14,960 nucleotides of DNA from Bryobacterales bacterium (GTDB taxonomy: Bacteria > Acidobacteriota > Terriglobia > Bryobacterales > Bryobacteraceae). The first letter of the stretch is position 1, and each line of letters starts with the position of its first letter. Location: positions 1 to 14,960 of the forward strand of contig JANXQZ010000318.1 of assembly GCA_025353235.1 (NCBI GenBank), in the 5' to 3' direction. The notes under the pieces were generated by a model. That model worked only from the letters and a program-made list of their open reading frames with translations, was not told the origin of the DNA and searched no databases. Of this stretch, positions 13,799 through 14,960 are shown piece after piece. The translations under genes and the position numbers were made by a program.

Positions 13799-14960
13799 TT
13801 TTCCACCCGCAACGCTTCGATTGGATCGAGTTTGGCGGCCTGCTGCGCAGGGTACACCCCAAAAAACAAACCGACGATGGTAGATAGCGCTACGCCAATC
13901 AAGATAGCGGAACCCGGCACGCTCATCGGCACGGGAGTGAGATTCCGAACGATCACCGCTGCAAGCCAAGCTGCAGCTACGCCGATCACGCCACCCATCG
14001 CAGCCAGCATGGATGACTCAACCAAAAACTGGTTCATAATATCCTGCCTCCGCGCACCGACCGACTTGCGGATGCCAATCTCATGAGTCCGTTCGCTCAC
14101 CACGGCCAGCATAATATTCATAATCACGACACCGCCCACAAGCATAAAAATCGAAACGACGCCGATGGCCGTAGCCGCGATCGCTCCCGTAAGCTGATTC
14201 CAGGCCGATACGAAAGCATCGGAGGCGACTAGCGAGAAAGTGTCTTCCTGTTTGGGCGTCAGATGCCGAAACGTCCGCAGCAGCGAGCGAATCTCGTCCT
14301 GGGACCGCTCTAGCACCCCATGATCGCTGGCAAGGAACGAATAATGCAGGCCCTGCCGCGAGCCGTAAATCTGAAAATACGTTCCAATCGGAATATCGAC
14401 AAAGCCATCCTGAGATTGGCCGAACGCGCTGCCCTTCGCCTTCGCCACGCCAATGACAGTGAACGGTCGGCCGTCCACCTTAAGCGTCTTGCCGATGGGA
14501 TCGTTGGCGCCAAACAACTGGTCCTTCACGTCGAAGCCGATGAACGCCACCCCGATCCGGTGCGCATCCTCGATTTCAGTCAGGTAGCGTCCGCTGACCA
14601 CGTCGGTATTGCTCAACACCGCCCAGTTTGCGCTGCCCCCATTCAAAGTAACGCCCTTCATCGACTGGCCCCCGTATGACAAGTTGGCCTGCCGATTCGC
14701 CTGCATGCCGATCTCGCGCACAAGGGTGGCGCGGCTCTTCACGAACTCGAACTCCTCGGGGCGAAGCGCCGGGTTCTTCTTGTCCATCTCGAGAAATTTC
14801 TTAGGATTGAAATTCCCGATAAACGCCATGCGGACGATTTGGAAGCCATCCGCACCCATGTTGGAAATGTGGGTAGCGATGTAAACGTCCATCCCGTGAA
14901 TCACCGACATTACGGCGATCAAAGTGGTAGTGGCAAGAATAATTCCAAGCAGCGTTAGGA
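13795..14960 (-). CDS. MacB/FtsX-type ABC transporter permease, 5' end outside the window
   Basis: Partial gene: the frame stays open to the window edge and reads L-T-L-L-G-I-I-L-A-T-T-T-L-I-A-V-M-S-V just before the first in-window start-like codon (TTG at 14922), which is the usual first transmembrane helix, so the true start lies beyond 14960. The periplasmic domain carries the typical G-R-Y-L-T and D-P-I-G-K-T-L-K-V-D-G-R-P-F-T-V-I-G-V segments. Three C-terminal helices follow, with E-R-T-H-E-I-G-I-R-K-S-V-G-A-R-R-Q-D-I between the second and third helix, and D-P-I-E-A-L-R-V at the end. It overlaps the downstream permease by four bases (ATGA), so the two are translationally coupled and probably form one heterodimeric transporter with an ATPase encoded further upstream. 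Confidence 0.9.
   Translation of the reverse strand, partial: LTLLGIILATTTLIAVMSVIHGMDVYIATHISNMGADGFQIVRMAFIGNFNPKKFLEMDKKNPALRPEEFEFVKSRATLVREIGMQANRQANLSYGGQSMKGVTLNGGSANWAVLSNTDVVSGRYLTEIEDAHRIGVAFIGFDVKDQLFGANDPIGKTLKVDGRPFTVIGVAKAKGSAFGQSQDGFVDIPIGTYFQIYGSRQGLHYSFLASDHGVLERSQDEIRSLLRTFRHLTPKQEDTFSLVASDAFVSAWNQLTGAIAATAIGVVSIFMLVGGVVIMNIMLAVVSERTHEIGIRKSVGARRQDIMNQFLVESSMLAAMGGVIGVAAAWLAAVIVRNLTPVPMSVPGSAILIGVALSTIVGLFFGVYPAQQAAKLDPIEALRVEK

Noticed and set aside
13799..13969. Extension of the second permease upstream of ATG 13798
   Set aside because: The 57 extra residues are not permease-like, lie inside the preceding permease gene, and a good ribosome site plus ATGA overlap supports 13798.
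12962..14086. A 374-codon plus-strand open frame antisense to both permeases
   Set aside because: It lies opposite two well-supported genes with clear family motifs, its translation is arginine/proline-rich and resembles no family, and such frames arise from codon bias on the opposite strand.

Overview
The window looks like chromosomal DNA of a flagellated, Gram-negative-type bacterium of moderately high GC content. Codon use, the MacB-like permeases, the Tat/PqqD pair and the flgM-flgN-flgK-flgL order suggest an Acidobacteriota (Solibacter/Bryobacter-like) organism. That placement is inference from gene content, not a measured result. No tRNA, rRNA, CRISPR array, transposase or phage gene was seen.

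Left edge (7-589, minus strand): a two-gene unit encodes a PqqD-like peptide-binding protein followed by a 96-residue Tat-signal protein whose mature part is rich in proline and carries four cysteines. The pair resembles a peptide-modification (RiPP-type) cassette, but no radical-SAM or other modifying enzyme lies inside the window.

Glycosyltransferase island (646-9310, plus strand): a GT4 enzyme; a GT10 (alpha-1,3-fucosyltransferase type) fused to a GT2-like domain; a very large frame coding for GT11 (alpha-1,2-fucosyltransferase type), GT4, a probable beta-sandwich and GT61; and a GT25 enzyme. The large frame runs without a shift for 1,450 codons except for one in-frame TAG at 5823-5825 that cuts the GT4 domain in half. 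Two fucosyltransferase families plus a GT25 suggest a fucosylated, Lewis-like surface glycan. The acceptor is unknown: exopolysaccharide, lipopolysaccharide, flagellar protein or the Tat peptide are all possible. The 212-base gap before the GT10 gene holds four consecutive small hairpins.

Flagellar operon (9547-12550, plus strand): a near-consensus sigma-28 (FliA) promoter precedes flgM (anti-sigma-28), a small FlgN-like probable chaperone, flgK and flgL (hook-filament junction). The tight spacing fits one late flagellar transcript.

Right edge (12560-14960, minus strand): two tandem MacB/FtsX-type ABC transporter permeases overlap by four bases. The first runs off the window edge, and no ATPase is visible. 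Their 3' end meets flgL tail to tail with only nine bases between the stop codons.

Intergenic stretches all stay below 300 bases. The largest (9311-9607) holds the sigma-28 promoter. In 8313-8590 I see only one spaced inverted repeat.
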